A DNA stretch of 64,000 bases from Oreohelix idahoensis (GCA_024509875.1 JAMPIV010004921.1:34761-98760), one strand, 5' to 3'. Positions 45,862 to 57,491 are shown, counted from the first letter of the stretch. Made by a program: numbers and translations. The notes: generated from the sequence alone by a model not told the origin.

Positions 45862-46775
45862 GCCCGACCAATCGTGTTTAGTCTTATATTTGTTGCGCTC
45901 CAATCAATTAGGAGTTAACATGGTAGGCTATTTCCGTAACGTAAGGTTTTTTTCAAACACGTTATAAAAAAATTTTATGAGCAGAAATGATTTCATGCTG
46001 TCAGGCATCCCCACTATTTTATTTTGGTTATAATTTATTAATTCCTAGACTATTTGCGTAACGTTTTACATATTCTTTGTCAGCAAGCCCTAAGGAACCC
46101 AAATATACAAATTTAAAAGAGCTAAGTGGCTGCGTTCAAAATATGCAATTTCTTCTACCTCCTGTTTCGAAGATGTGCTGTCTGGGTACTGTAATGTTTT
46201 CAAACGTAAACCCATCTAATGTTATCTTTTCTAATAAGCGTTTTTCAAGATTTTAAAACCTAACTCTGGGAAGGTTAGTGTTTTTATCACTGTCCGTCTG
46301 AAAAAAAAGTTAGTGCATGTGGCCTTACACGCGTGATAGTAGTAATTGTATATCGCGTTACGCTTGTTGGGGGTGGCATTAATAGCGAGACACGTGTTTC
46401 GTGTTGCATGCGTTCCTGATTTTCAGCCCTCCCTTCTTTCTATTTGAGTCCATCTGTTCGTTCGTTTTTGTAACGTAGTATAATTAATGTTAGGCTTAAT
46501 TTAGGTCATTACGCAGTGTGCCTCTCAATGTTTTTCTTAGAAATGCAATACCCGTTTTAATGTGTTTTGGAAACGCTTGTATTTATGCAGTGGCTTATAT
46601 TTAACGTGGAAACGTTACAATTTGCAGACGAAGCATAAAACAAAGGGGGATTTCGAGTACATTCTTTGTGACAGCACTGTTATTTTACCATTGCTCTTTT
46701 CTTTATTAGAATTTATTTGTTAGGCTTTATATTTACCTGATAATTTATATATGTGGATTAGAATATTTCACGACA

Positions 46776-46874
46776 CTCTCAGACACTGGGACTTCACCAT
46801 TTTCTGCAGAAATTCTATTTCTGTAATTGTCAGTACTATACTGATCCTAGAGCCAAATAAAACCTCACGCCACA
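46776..46874 (+). repeat. A2 5' LTR, part 2
   Basis: Begins with the right TSD CTCTC of B and continues AGACACTGGGACTTCACC to CGCCACA, then the primer-binding site TGGGGGCTCGT at 46876. Confidence 0.92.
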
Positions 46875-47147
46875 CTGGGGGCTCGTTCCTGGGATATTTC
46901 TTTATACCTTGAGCCATACTTAGTCTATTCATCTATCTACACTGATATATAAGGAAAATTTTTTTTGAGAAAATCATAATACGATTTTTTTTAAACATTA
47001 TTTTCGTAGGAGGAGTACCATTTAGTACTCAGTAAATAGTTGATGCTCACAAGGTTGCACGGAAGTTTTTTTGTTCAATTAAATTAATTAAGTTTAATTA
47101 CAATAATTTGGTTATAGTAAATTTACATACCCTCTCTAAGTAACGCC

Positions 47148-49036
47148 ATGACTGATCTAGTAAAGTTCAGGACTGCGATCGTGCAGATGGGTAAGGAATT
47201 AAATATGACAGGTGATGCTCTTATTCATTATGTCACAACAGAAGTGGACAAACACATGGATAGAGAGGAAAGGAAATTGCAAGTAGAAGCTGAAAAAGAA
47301 GCCAAAAGACTGGAAGCTGAGAGAGAAGACAAAAGACTAGAAGCTGAAAGAGAAGCCAAAAGACTGGAAGCTGAGAGAGAAGACAAAAGACTGGAAGCTG
47401 AGAGAGAAGACAAAAGACTGGAAGCTGAGAGAGAAACCAAAAGATTAAAAAGGAAATTACAAGCAGAGAGAGAGACCATCAGTTGAGATTAAAAGAGCTT
47501 GAAATTCAGGCAACTACTGGCAATAATGGTGGTAATTCACCTCACTCTGAGAGTAGCTCCAGCCAGAGCACCTCAAGTGGGGCCATGAATTTTCATCTGG
47601 ACCCATTTGTTGAGAAAGAAGACGCCATTGAGTCGTACCTGGATAGATACGAAAGACTTGCCACTACCTATGGCTTAGGGAAAGAAAAGTGGAGTCTTAA
47701 ACTATCTCAGGGATTGAGAGGTGTGGCCTACGATGTATATTTGAAACTCTCAAGAGATGACCAGGAAGATTACGAAATCCTGAAGCAGGCACTGCTTGTG
47801 AGATATGAAAAAAACTCAGAATCATATAGAAAGAAATTCCGAACAGCTAAACTTCTTCCAGGAGAAAACTATCACCAATTCTCTGCTAGATTGGAAACCT
47901 ATTTGGAAAAATGGAGTAGTTTAGGAAAGTGTCAGGATCTGAAAGAAATGGTAATGATGGAGCAATTGAAAGAGTCCATGCCTCAAGAAATGAGGAAGTT
48001 TATCATGGAACAAGGAGCAGAGAGATTGGGAGATATTGTAACTGTTGCTGAGAGATATCAAGCAGCTCAGGCAGAATTATTAGGAAACAGGAAGAAGCAG
48101 TGTGAAAACTTCAAATCACCACAAAACTATACCAAATATGAACAAAAGGACCATACCACAAGAAACAAAGAAAGATTTGACCAAAAGGACAAAAACCCTC
48201 TAAGATCGGATAAGACACCTTACCGGATGGAAGGAAAGTGGTGTAAAACTTGTCTAATGAGTAACCACAATACTGCAGACTGCAGAAGGAACAACCCTCC
48301 TTATTACGCTGCGTGTCTCACAACAGGGAACAAGGGAAGGAAGGAACTGCCAGTTAGTCAGAATGACCTCCATCATCCCCCTGTCTGTGAGGAAGTGACA
48401 TGTAATGGCACTAAAATTCAGTGCTTATATGATTCAGGTTTGGAATTCGACTCAGTTGTGAGTGCAACCCTAGTGCACCCTGACCAACTTACAACAGAAA
48501 CAGTGGACATACAAGGGGCAATGCAGGGAACCGGCACCATGACACTTCCCATAGCAAGGATCAACGTGAGAACTCGCTATGTGGAAGGAGTGATAAGAGC
48601 AGCAGTAAGGGATGATCCTATATACCCGCTGGTAATAGGATGTAAATATGTCTTTTTGGGTGACCCAATAAAACCTGTTGTCGTGGCAGCAAACCATACC
48701 AGGTCGAGCACCAAAAAGGAGGAGGGAGATCCAATAACTATTCATCGTACAAAGATGAAAAAGGCTCAAACAGCAGACAGCACATTGAAGCCTTGTTTTG
48801 GGAAATTGCCAAAGGCCCATAACCCTCCAGAGAAAGGAGACTACTATATGGAAAATGGCCTACTCTACAGACAAGCTGGAAAAGGACCTAAAGGACATGG
48901 ACAGCTGGTAGTGCCAAAATTCTATAGGGAGGAAATTATGGAGCAAGAGCATGCTACATCAGGCAGTGGTCACAGAGGAAAAGGGGCCACTGGTCAAAAG
49001 AATAGCATTGCGTTATTACTGGTCAGGAATAATTGA
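47148..49036 (+). pseudogene. A2 gag-protease-integrase N-terminus, one early frameshift
   Basis: Starts MTDLVKFRTAIVQMGKEL. The coiled coil of KRLEAERED nonapeptides (27-bp repeats) runs to 47486, where an AG run two bases longer than in A1 shifts the frame. The second frame (47483-49036, 517 aa) holds capsid with the SCAN-like region and the CCHC knuckle CKTCLMSNHNTADC. Protease with DSG (QCLYDSGLEFDSV) and the linker TRSSTKKEEGD follow. Next comes the start of integrase: KGDYYMENGLLYRQAGKGPK and HATSGSGH, the His pair of the zinc module. A further shift occurs near 48960-49000. Confidence 0.88.
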
Positions 49037-49575
49037 AGACATAAGTTGGTATATGAAATCCTGTTCAGAATGTAACCAGGTAACCTCATTCAGAAGCGTA
49101 GATCAGTTACAGGACCTAGGGAAGCATTGTTGCGGACGTAGGCCTACTAAGAAAATACACAAGAGAAAACAACAGGTAGATGCAGTGATAAAGAGAAAAC
49201 AAAATCACAACAAGTCTACTGTTACATCAGTAACCATGGTAACTCTCCGTATTGTACAGAGAGGGGACGAGAGACATCCCACCCCGACTAGATATTTGTC
49301 GGAACACCATGGCCTGGATCATTTGGAAAATTTGGTTAGTCAGCAACCAGTATTAAAAAAGCTGCAGAAACAAACCCGAACCAAAGGAGGTAGGAACCAG
49401 GGCTGTACCAAACAGTTGATGGAGACAGGCCCCACTTCGGTATACTGCCCCTTACAATAGAAATAGGTGTGGGTCCGGCAAAGTTGTTGTTTGGCTGTCC
49501 CCATACACAGTCCACTGGAAGCATTGTTGCGGACATGGACTGAACAATAGCAAGCACAAGCACTCAAGGATGAGA
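48951..49575 (+). pseudogene. A2 integrase remnant lacking the DDE core
   Basis: Continues the H2C2 module in another frame: RIALRYYWSGIIEDISWYMK, SCSECNQVTSF with the CxxC pair. Then about 130 residues without VDxxGP, TDNGSQF or GQVERFN motifs, including VTMVTLRIVQRGDERHPTPT and LDHLENLVSQQPVLKKLQ. A SPLEALLRTWTEQ scrap near 49510-49550 marks the end of the former integrase core. A stop follows, then RT. Confidence 0.75.
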
Positions 49576-50813
49576 TTGACTATCTCTTAAAAGAGAAAAT
49601 TATTTCAAAGTCTGAATCTCCCTATAGCTCAAGTGTGGTGCTATTAAGGAAGCCTAGTGGTGAACACAGGTTATGTATTGACTACCGGAAGCTTAATGCG
49701 ATCACAGAATCTCAGGTGGATCCATTACCTGACACCAACCAGCTATTCTCTACACTGAGTAAGGCTAGGTATTTATCAAAGGTAGATCTAAGCAAGGGAT
49801 ACTACCAAATACCAGTGAAATCAGAAGTTAGGAAAATGCTGGCATTTAGTACATCAGACGGACACTACGAATTTAATGTACTACCCTTTGGGCTGAAAAA
49901 TGCTCCCAGTATCTTTTCAAGAATGATGAGGAAATTGTTGGAACCTCTACAAAATCCCCATATCACTAACTTTATGGATGACATTCTTGTTGCTACAAAC
50001 ACATTTAAAGAGCATATAGTAGCGCTCTCCATGTTGTTTGACAGACTGAGAGCCACTGGATTGACTGCACGTCCAACCAAGTGCGTTATCGGTTGTAAGG
50101 AGTTGGAATTCTTAGGTCACACTATTTCTACAGGTCATATGTCTCCTGACCCAAAGAATATAGAAAAGATAAAGAAGGCACCCAGACCTCAAACGAGGAA
50201 CGATGTGAGATCATTCGTGTCATTATGTGGGTTCTATCAGAAGTACATACCCCACTTTAACTCTCTGTGTGCACCATTAACTAACTGAACTAAGAAAGGA
50301 CAGCCTGATAAAATCCAATGGAATGCTGATTGTGAAAAAGCTTACACAGAGCTAAAAGCAAAACTCACCAGCAAACCAATCCTTACGCTACCCGATATCA
50401 CACAGGAATTTGTATTAAGGACGGACGCTAGCAGTATAGGTATTGGTGCAACTCTCTTGCAGAAATCAAAAGCCCTGCCGGAGGAACTTTTACCAGTCGC
50501 CTACGCCAGTAGGAAGCTGAATGCAGCTGAGTTGAACTACTCGACCATAGAGAAAGAATGTTTGGCTCTAATTTGGTCCATCGACAAATTTTCACCTTAC
50601 CTGTATGGGACACACTTCATTGACCAAAGCGATCATCAGCCTTTAACATTCTTGGCTGCATCTAAAAAGTTAAGTTCGAGATTGTTAAGGTCGAGTCTGC
50701 TTCTGGCGCCTTATTCCTTTACCGTGAATTACATTCCGGGAAGAGACAATGTAGGAGCTGATTTTTTAAGTCGACACCCTATTACTCTGGAAGGACAGAC
50801 GCAAAATGATTAA
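49576..50813 (+). pseudogene. A2 reverse transcriptase-RNase H, one stop codon
   Basis: RT reads DEIDYLLKEKIISKSESPYS, LRKPSGEHRLCIDYRKLNAI, VDLSKGYYQIPV, FGLKNAPSIFSRMMRKLLEP, and catalytic NFMDDILVATNTF. The frame 49635-50288 ends at TGA (50286-50288) right after APLTN. The same frame reopens and RNase H follows to 50813: FVLRTDASSIGIGATLL, EKECLALIWSID, GADFLSRHP. The RT N-terminus that precedes ALKDEIDY in B and C is deleted. Confidence 0.88.
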
Positions 50814-50872
50814 CTACAGCAGGTGTTTACACTTCAGCTATGACAGGTCACAGCTAGGAAAGGATGTGTCTA

Positions 50873-52272
50873 TGTCGTGAAACGAGTGTGTGTAACCCCA
50901 CTACTTTGTTAAATCATTATGTCGGGATACAAATTTGCCCCAGCCAATCAACGCACAGTTGCTGAGCCGGAATAAATTACAAGAAGTTACGCCAGAAAAA
51001 AAAACTTAAGCCCTGTTTTTTTCGGATGTGGGTCGCGGCCATCTTGTTCACGCAAGATGGCGGAAGAAAACTGAATAAAATTAGGCTGTACGAGGCATGA
51101 GACGAAACTGCAGACCACCAATCAGCTTGCCTCGCCAGGAACCAACCAAAAGCTTTGCTTAAGCATTCATCTACCTATATAATCGGGCGAGATTTTATGC
51201 AAAAGCATGCAACCCGACACGAAGCCAGAGAGACGACCGACTGAATAAGAGGAGCTGTCAACTTTGATTTATAGCTTACCTGGAGTGCATTGACCTGCAG
51301 CCTGCTTCACTAAGTCGAGTCAAAACCTGGCCGGTTTAAAAAATCTTAGAGGGTTTTATTCGTGTCATCAAACCTGAGGACGTATGTCGAGTCAATCCAG
51401 CTGCCTGAAACTTCGCAGGAGCACAGAGATTGTACCTGAGCTACATCTTTAGTCCCCCTCAGTCTTGGGTGGGCTAAAGGAACGATCCACAGCAAGTGGT
51501 GTGTCAATCAAACTAAGGAGAACAGAACGTTTTGAAAGATGAGTACACATTAGTACCATTTCCGTCGGCAATTGTGAGCATTTAAGTCAATGAAGAAAAC
51601 GTGAAATATCGTAGCAAGAGACAATAATAAGATCATAGTGGATAAATTATACGTAAATAACAGCATAGCTGATAAATGTTATATACTTAATTAACAGCAC
51701 AGCTGATACATGCACTATAATTGAATAACAGCACAGCTGATATAATTTTTGTTCCTATAATTGGAAAACTTGTTGTAATATATTTATATATCTATATATA
51801 ATAATAATAATAAATTCTTTAAGCACCGAACACGGCGCATAAGGCAAAAACCAGTGCTCTCCAGGTTGTTCGTTGTGACGCCACTCCTCTTAGCTCTTGC
51901 ACATTATATCTATATAAATATTTGTAAATCATATGTAAACTTACAAATCCATTACATTCCATTTTTTTCAACATTCACCCTTCAGCACAAGAGTAGATAG
52001 TGTATATACTAAATAAATAATAAGGAAATTGTATTTGAACGACTTGTCAATTTTATCATTGTTAAGTAAAATCTGTTTCCTTGTTTTGTTAATATCACAG
52101 TTAGTTACACAGCGGAGGTGGCAATTTATGTCGGTCTCCTCTCTACTAATTTTTCGAGATCAGAACATTCACAGCCGTAACTAATTTGTGATACCAGTAG
52201 TCCTCTCAGACGCTGGGACTTCACCATTTTCTGCAGAAATTCTATTTCTGTAGTTATCAGTACTATACTGAT
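50873..52272 (+). repeat. A2 3' LTR, part 1 (interrupted by C and a LINE scrap)
   Basis: Starts TGTCGTGAAACGAGTGTG after a weak polypurine tract. It contains the palindromic YY1-like pair (51038-51061) and ends in ...ACTGAT at the C insertion. The remaining end is 61247-61275. Confidence 0.92.
51799..51904 (-). mobile_element. Very short 5'-truncated LINE insertion (106 bp)
   Basis: TATATCTATATA is duplicated at 51787-51798 and 51905-51916. The A2 5' LTR lacks the segment. On the minus strand it encodes QELRGVASQRTTWRALVFAL, CAVFGA-stop, a typical LINE C-terminus, followed by a TTA-rich simple tail. It is the last ~25 codons and tail of a LINE. Confidence 0.9.
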
Positions 52273-54804
52273 TGTAGTAAAATCTGCGAGACTAATCACT
52301 CATTTTAGTAAGATTTTAGTCATAAAATGATAATAAATAAACCCGCCCTATAGTGTCTGACGGTGATATTCTCACACGCCAGCATCGCGCTGAATTTTGT
52401 GCCGTGGACAGGCTTAGAACCAATCCCCACCGTTTAAAACTACCCGCTTTCCTTGTGACGTACATTTTTAACATTTTGCCCGATCTGATAGAGACTGCGG
52501 CAAGACTTACAATTAACGATTTTGCGGAAGTGTGCCGCCAAACTACTGTCTGAATTAACGTAATATTTTGACTTTAACGCTTGTAATTAGTAGTAATCCT
52601 TACAAATTTGGTAGTGTAACACGAGACAATCCAAATATTTAACGCCAATTCTTACCCCGCCGCGCAAAACCCCGCTTCGCTTGACACATTATGCCATGCA
52701 TATATACACGCTGCGGCAAAGCCAACAGAGGCAAACACGCAGACAATTTAATTTCCTCCTCGCGGTAGTATTTCTGACGTCACTAAAACAAGTAGTTATT
52801 TGAAAATACATGCTAGCGAGAGATGAAAGGAGGGAAAGATGGCCGTCTTGTGTAAAATTTTTATTTGACGAATTACCGTGACAAAATTGAAAATCTAAAC
52901 CATAATGAAACTGACCATAAAAATCATATGGTAGTATAGCTTAGAGTCCACTGAGCAAGAATGTGTTTTAAATAATATGATAGTCTACGTATTAGCCAAG
53001 TTATTGAGAAAATACTAAATATCTACGGACGCGCGACCAGACAGACTGTTGTTCCTGCTTGTTTTTTTCATAACGTTAGTGGGGACGGCAGATTAGAAAA
53101 GAGGCATTGAGGTACATTCAAATTCGCTTGGGTAACAAGAGTATAGGAGGAAAGGGGAGCGGTAGGAAAATGTAATCCAAAACTAAACATCTTTTTGTAT
53201 TGGCATAACTAAAGCAGACTGGCCAATCGACTACCAGACGCAGAGTTTGTTTGGAATTATTTTTGTTTTTCAAAAACTACATTTGAATTATGGTAGTCGC
53301 AAGCTTTCGATTGGCCAGTGCTAATAAATATTAGCAAAAGGCTTTCACTATTCAGTGCCAGTTGAACAAAACTTTTCATTCAAATACGCTGAGATCAGCT
53401 GTGTTAATTTTAAAATTAAATAAAGAAGTATTTACAGTCTGGACAGTGCAGAAGAAACTGAGGCCATTTCTTTGCAAGTCAGCGTCATTTGTTTATATTT
53501 CTTGAAATTTGTGGTAAGAATGCTTTATGAATTAATCTGTTTAATCCCATTGCCAAAGTTAGATACTGCTATTGGGAAAAGTGAAGGACGTGCCGGGAGC
53601 ATACATTGTTGAGTCCTCACATTGAAATGTATCTAACTGATGTATGTTGTCATGATTATGTTGTCATATAATTGCATTAGAATATATTAGTAAGCCTCCG
53701 TGTTCCATGAACACTGTTCAACATGCCTGAAGCATTTATATATAAAAAGGAAAAGAAGAGAAAATCATACAAAAGGAAATGTGGTTACTCCACATTATTT
53801 TATTGAGGAAAACTATGTAAACGTACAGTGGCGTATCTGCCATAGGGACCTGAGGTGTGGTCACAGCAAGGTGGGAGTCATGTAAAATTAGGGGCGAGTG
53901 CACCTGTAATGCACGCGAGGCTGACCCCATATCACCGTAGGAAAATAATAAATATAATAAGTGATCAGATATAAAAGGCCAGGGTGTCCTTTTGTTGCAG
54001 AGGTTTTATTTCCTGTTTCCAGCCGGTAACAGGAAACCTGCTGAGAGAGAATAAAGCCATCAAGTCTCCGACCATTCGTTTATGCTGTCAAAAGATAACG
54101 GGAGGAGCTTTATGCATTTTGAGAGATCGAGATTTTCTGCAACTTCATACTGTATTATCATTCAACAAGGAATCCCAGGTGATGTGTAAGCATCTGGGTA
54201 TATCTGACACTTTCGTTTAATAAACACTGGTATTTCAAATCATACTCAGGAAGTTTATGGGGTGTGAAGAAACTACAGCCCCTCATACACAGTGACTCTC
54301 CCTCTTAGATGAATGAAGTGTAAGCTGTGAACATTCCAACCGGAAAGATATATATTGACTTTATAGTTATTGGGCAAATTGTCCACACAATTTTAGTTGA
54401 TCTTTTCTGTAAACTATCTTGTCCTCATTTTCAAAGACCTGTCCAAAAGAAATAACTGGACAGGCAAAATAAATTGTAAATAGAAAACATTCATTTTTTA
54501 AAGAAAAACTTAACCACTGGTTTTATTCACTTCCTGATAGAAAATTAAAGTGTTTTTGTGTTGTGTACCATCATTTCATTTCTCCCCTAGACACTAGGTA
54601 CACCATACACCAGACACTAGAGCCAAAATAGTGACCGTGTGAGATCTAGGGAGGTAGCGTTAGGTTTCCTGCACATAATTCATCATCATCATTTATAGAG
54701 TCAGGGGCCTACATGTGCTTGACCTCACACGGTTAATACAGACACGGATTTCATTCTTTTAGGATACCATCATAACCTCCCCAGCAAAATCAAACTTTGC
54801 TACA
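52273..54804 (+). repeat. C 5' LTR
   Basis: 2532 bp. TATA box TATAAAAG at 53970-53977. Candidate AATAAA signals near 54050 and 54219. A 61-codon frame (53700-53885) is partly conserved in the 3' copy but frameshifted there, so it is unlikely to be a gene. Confidence 0.92.
53970..53977 (+). promoter_or_regulatory. TATA box of C LTR
   Basis: AGATATAAAAGGCCAGGG. Conserved near 60400 in the 3' LTR. Confidence 0.6.
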
Positions 54805-54809
54805 TAAAT

Positions 54810-54830
54810 TGGTAGGCTTGTCCGGGGATT
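54810..54830 (+). promoter_or_regulatory. Primer-binding site of C
   Basis: TGGTAGGCTTGTCCGGGGAT, followed by TTGAA, resembles the 3' end and T-arm complement of a tRNA. It lies five bases from the LTR end. Primer tRNA not assigned with certainty. Confidence 0.5.
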
Positions 54831-55017
54831 TGAATTTCTCCTAGTACTACATACATTGGGGTCTGGGTTAGCATTAACAACATTCTATTTTTCCCAGGGA
54901 ATCTCCATATATTATTACCCAAGATTTGGGAAGTGAAGAAAGTGTCAGAACCCAGAATTAATTAAATAAATTTGTACTTTGTTAGAAACTTAGTTAGTAA
55001 ATTTTGTATTTATCAGG

Positions 55018-56191
55018 ATGGCAGATCTGGCCAAGTTTCGCTCTGCGGCTGTGCAGACTGCCAGGGAAATGAATATGGAGGGACAAATCTTGATTGACTA
55101 TGTCACCTCAGAATGTGATAAATTTATTGCTAGGGAAGAACATAGGTTAGCTGAGGAAAGGAAAATGCAGTTAGAAGAGGCTAGGGAGATTAAAAGGTTA
55201 CAGATTGAGGCTGAGAAGGAGGCTAAGGCCTTAGAGGCTGATAGAGAGGCTGAGATAAAAAGGATCCATTTTGAGGAGAGAAAATTTGAGGCAGAAGAAA
55301 AACGACTGCAAAGGGAGGCAGAAGAAAAGGGATTGACTGCCGAAAGGGAGGCAGAAGAAAAGAGATTGACTGCCGAGAGGGAGGCAGAAAAAGAAGATGA
55401 AAGATTACAGAGGGAGCATGAGTTGCGACTAAGAGAGTTAGAGTTGCAAGGCCTTGCTCCGGACAATGGTCACAGCCCCTCTACCTCTGATGCTACTGCT
55501 AGTCAGGGGGCCTCTAACTCAGCCATGGGGTTCCATTTAGACTATTTTGTAGAAAAGGATGATGACATTGAGTCATATTTAAGCAGATATGAAGTATTAG
55601 CCACTACTTATGGGTTAGACAGAGAAAGATGGGGGGTAAAGTTGTCTCAGGGTCTTCGGGGAACAGCTTATGAAGTGTTTTCCAAAATGAGCAGGGATGA
55701 CCAAGACAACTATGACATGTTGAAGCAAGCTCTTTTGTTAAGATACGAAAAGAACGGAGAGTTTTATAGAAAGAAATTTAGGAATGCCAGGCTACTGTCG
55801 GGTGAGACCTATCACCAGTTCTCAGCCCGGATAGAAAACGTATATGGAGAAATGGGCTTCTTTGGGGAAAACCCAAGATCTCAAAGAGATGATACTCATA
55901 GAACAGATGAGAGAGTCCATGGCTTCAGACATGAGAAAGTTTCTCATGGAACAGGGCGCGGAGAGGCTGGGTGAGATAATTAATGTCGCTGAGAGGTATC
56001 AGGCAGCCCAGGCAGAGGTAGCTGGCATCAAGAAAAAACCAATAGATCAGTATAAGGCTCCTCAAAACCATAATAAATTTGATAACAGAGGTAAGCAGAA
56101 CTTTGATACGCCTCGAAATGATTTTAAAAATAAAACCTCACATTTCAATGACAGAAGGAATGATGAAAGAAAAACCTTTTCATCAAGGTAG
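55018..56191 (+). pseudogene. C gag, frameshifted in capsid
   Basis: Starts MADLAKFRSAAVQTAREMNM. Coiled coil of AEEKRLTAERE-like repeats. Capsid AMGFHLDYFVEKDDDIESYL. The frame 55018-55974 loses register near 55836 in YHQFSARIENV. The proper frame 55844-56191 continues WASLGKTQDLKEMILIEQMR, FLMEQGAERLGEIINVAERY, the SCAN-like part. A second shift just before 56190 precedes the zinc knuckle. Confidence 0.88.
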
Positions 56192-57491
56192 ACTATATTG
56201 TAAACATTGTAGGAATGACGGACATGACATTAAATTTTGTAAAAGTAAACTTGCTGGATTTGCTGCTATGAAAAAGGGGAACCAGGAAGTAAAGGACAAA
56301 CCTGCTAGACAGCAGGAACCTTATCACCCCCCAGTTTGTGAGGATGTTGTATGCAATGATGTCACCATAAGGGGCCTCTATGATACAGGTTTAGATTTTG
56401 ATGCTGTCTTGAGCTCGCACTTGGTGAACCCAGATCAGTATACCACAGAAACAGTGGAGATACAAGGGGCGACCAAGGACCTACCACTCATGAAACTTCC
56501 CATTGCAAGGATAACAGTGAAAACTCGCTATGTGGAAGGGATAATCAGAGCAGCGGTGATAGACGCACCCATCTACCCTTTGATATTGGGGTGTCGTTAT
56601 GTCTACTTGGGGAATCCCAAGAGACCTGTGGTCTTGGCAGCAGTCCAGACCCGATCACAATCTAGAAAGGAAGAAGATGAACCTATAAATACTCATCCAG
56701 AGGAGATGAGAAAGGCACAGGCTGAAGATAGGTCACTGAAGCCGTGCTATAAGAAACTCCCAAAGAGCCATACTCCTCCTAATAAAGGAGAATTCTATAT
56801 GAAGAATAAATTGGTATATAGGAAGGCCGGCACTGGTTCATCTGGTCACGGACAGCTGGTCCTTCCCAGTTCATATAGGGAAAAGGTAATGGAGTTAGGT
56901 CATGCTATCCCCTTCAGTGGTCACATGGGGATTAGCGCAACAGGACAGCGTATAGCTTGTCATTATTTCTGGCCAGGGATGACGGAAGACATAAAGAGAT
57001 ATGTAAAATCCTGTCCCGAATGCCAGAGAGTAGCTCCAAAACATTGGACTGCTCCAGCAACTCTTGGGGAAATGCCCATAGTGGGAACCCCTTTTGAGAG
57101 AGTTGCAGTGGATATTGTGGGACCTCTCACTCGGACCAAGAGGAGGAACAGTTACATCCTTACTCTGGTAGACACTTGTTATATGTGGGGAGAGGCGGTA
57201 GCCCTGTCATCAATCGATTCGAAACATGTAGCAGAGGCATTACTTACGATATTCACAAGGTTAGGATTCCCGCATCAAATCTTGACTGATAATGGCTCAC
57301 AGTTCAAGGGGAAACTAACAGAAGAGGTTTTTAGGTTGTTTCAAGCCAAGCACTTTCATTGTAGTCCGTATCACCCCCAAGGGAACGGCCAGGTAGAGAG
57401 GTTCAATGGGACTCTCATTTCTATCCTGAGAAAGCTGGCACATGAGAAACCTGATACGTGGGACCAATACTTGCCCGCCGCGAGGCGGTAG
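56190..57491 (+). pseudogene. C zinc knuckle-protease-integrase
   Basis: CCHC knuckle CKHCRNDGHDIKFC, then protease with DTG (RGLYDTGLDFDAVLSSHLV), the linker TRSQSRKEEDE, and an intact H2C2 module (GHAIPFSGHMG ... CPECQRVAP). The integrase core has VAVDIVGPLTRTKRRNSYIL (first Asp), QILTDNGSQFKGKL (second Asp) and PQGNGQVERFNGTL (Glu). The spacing from second Asp to Glu is 35 residues, the normal D,D35E. The core is cut at WDQYLPAA by a deletion filled with a 38-bp repeat. Only C has this catalytic core. Confidence 0.92.

Larger units (their letters stand above)
31831..46775 (-). mobile_element. Tandem LTR retrotransposon B: LTR-internal-LTR-internal-LTR
   Basis: Three LTRs of 2457, 2458 and 2455 bp (TGTGGTGAAGTG...TTTCACGACA on the plus strand) separate two internal regions of 3789 and 3786 bp. 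All are in minus orientation. The outer ends alone carry the TSD CTCTC (31826-31830, 46776-46780). Both internals have the same large deletions (protease, integrase core, RT palm, RNase H), so the deleted form was duplicated. LTRs and internals differ at only scattered sites, indicating a young structure. Confidence 0.94.
44321..46775 (-). repeat. B LTR, 5' copy (rightmost)
   Basis: 2455 bp. The candidate promoter TATA is at 45854-45861 (minus strand). Followed in element orientation by primer-binding sequence TGGGGGTCTCGCTC at about 44300-44316. Confidence 0.92.
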
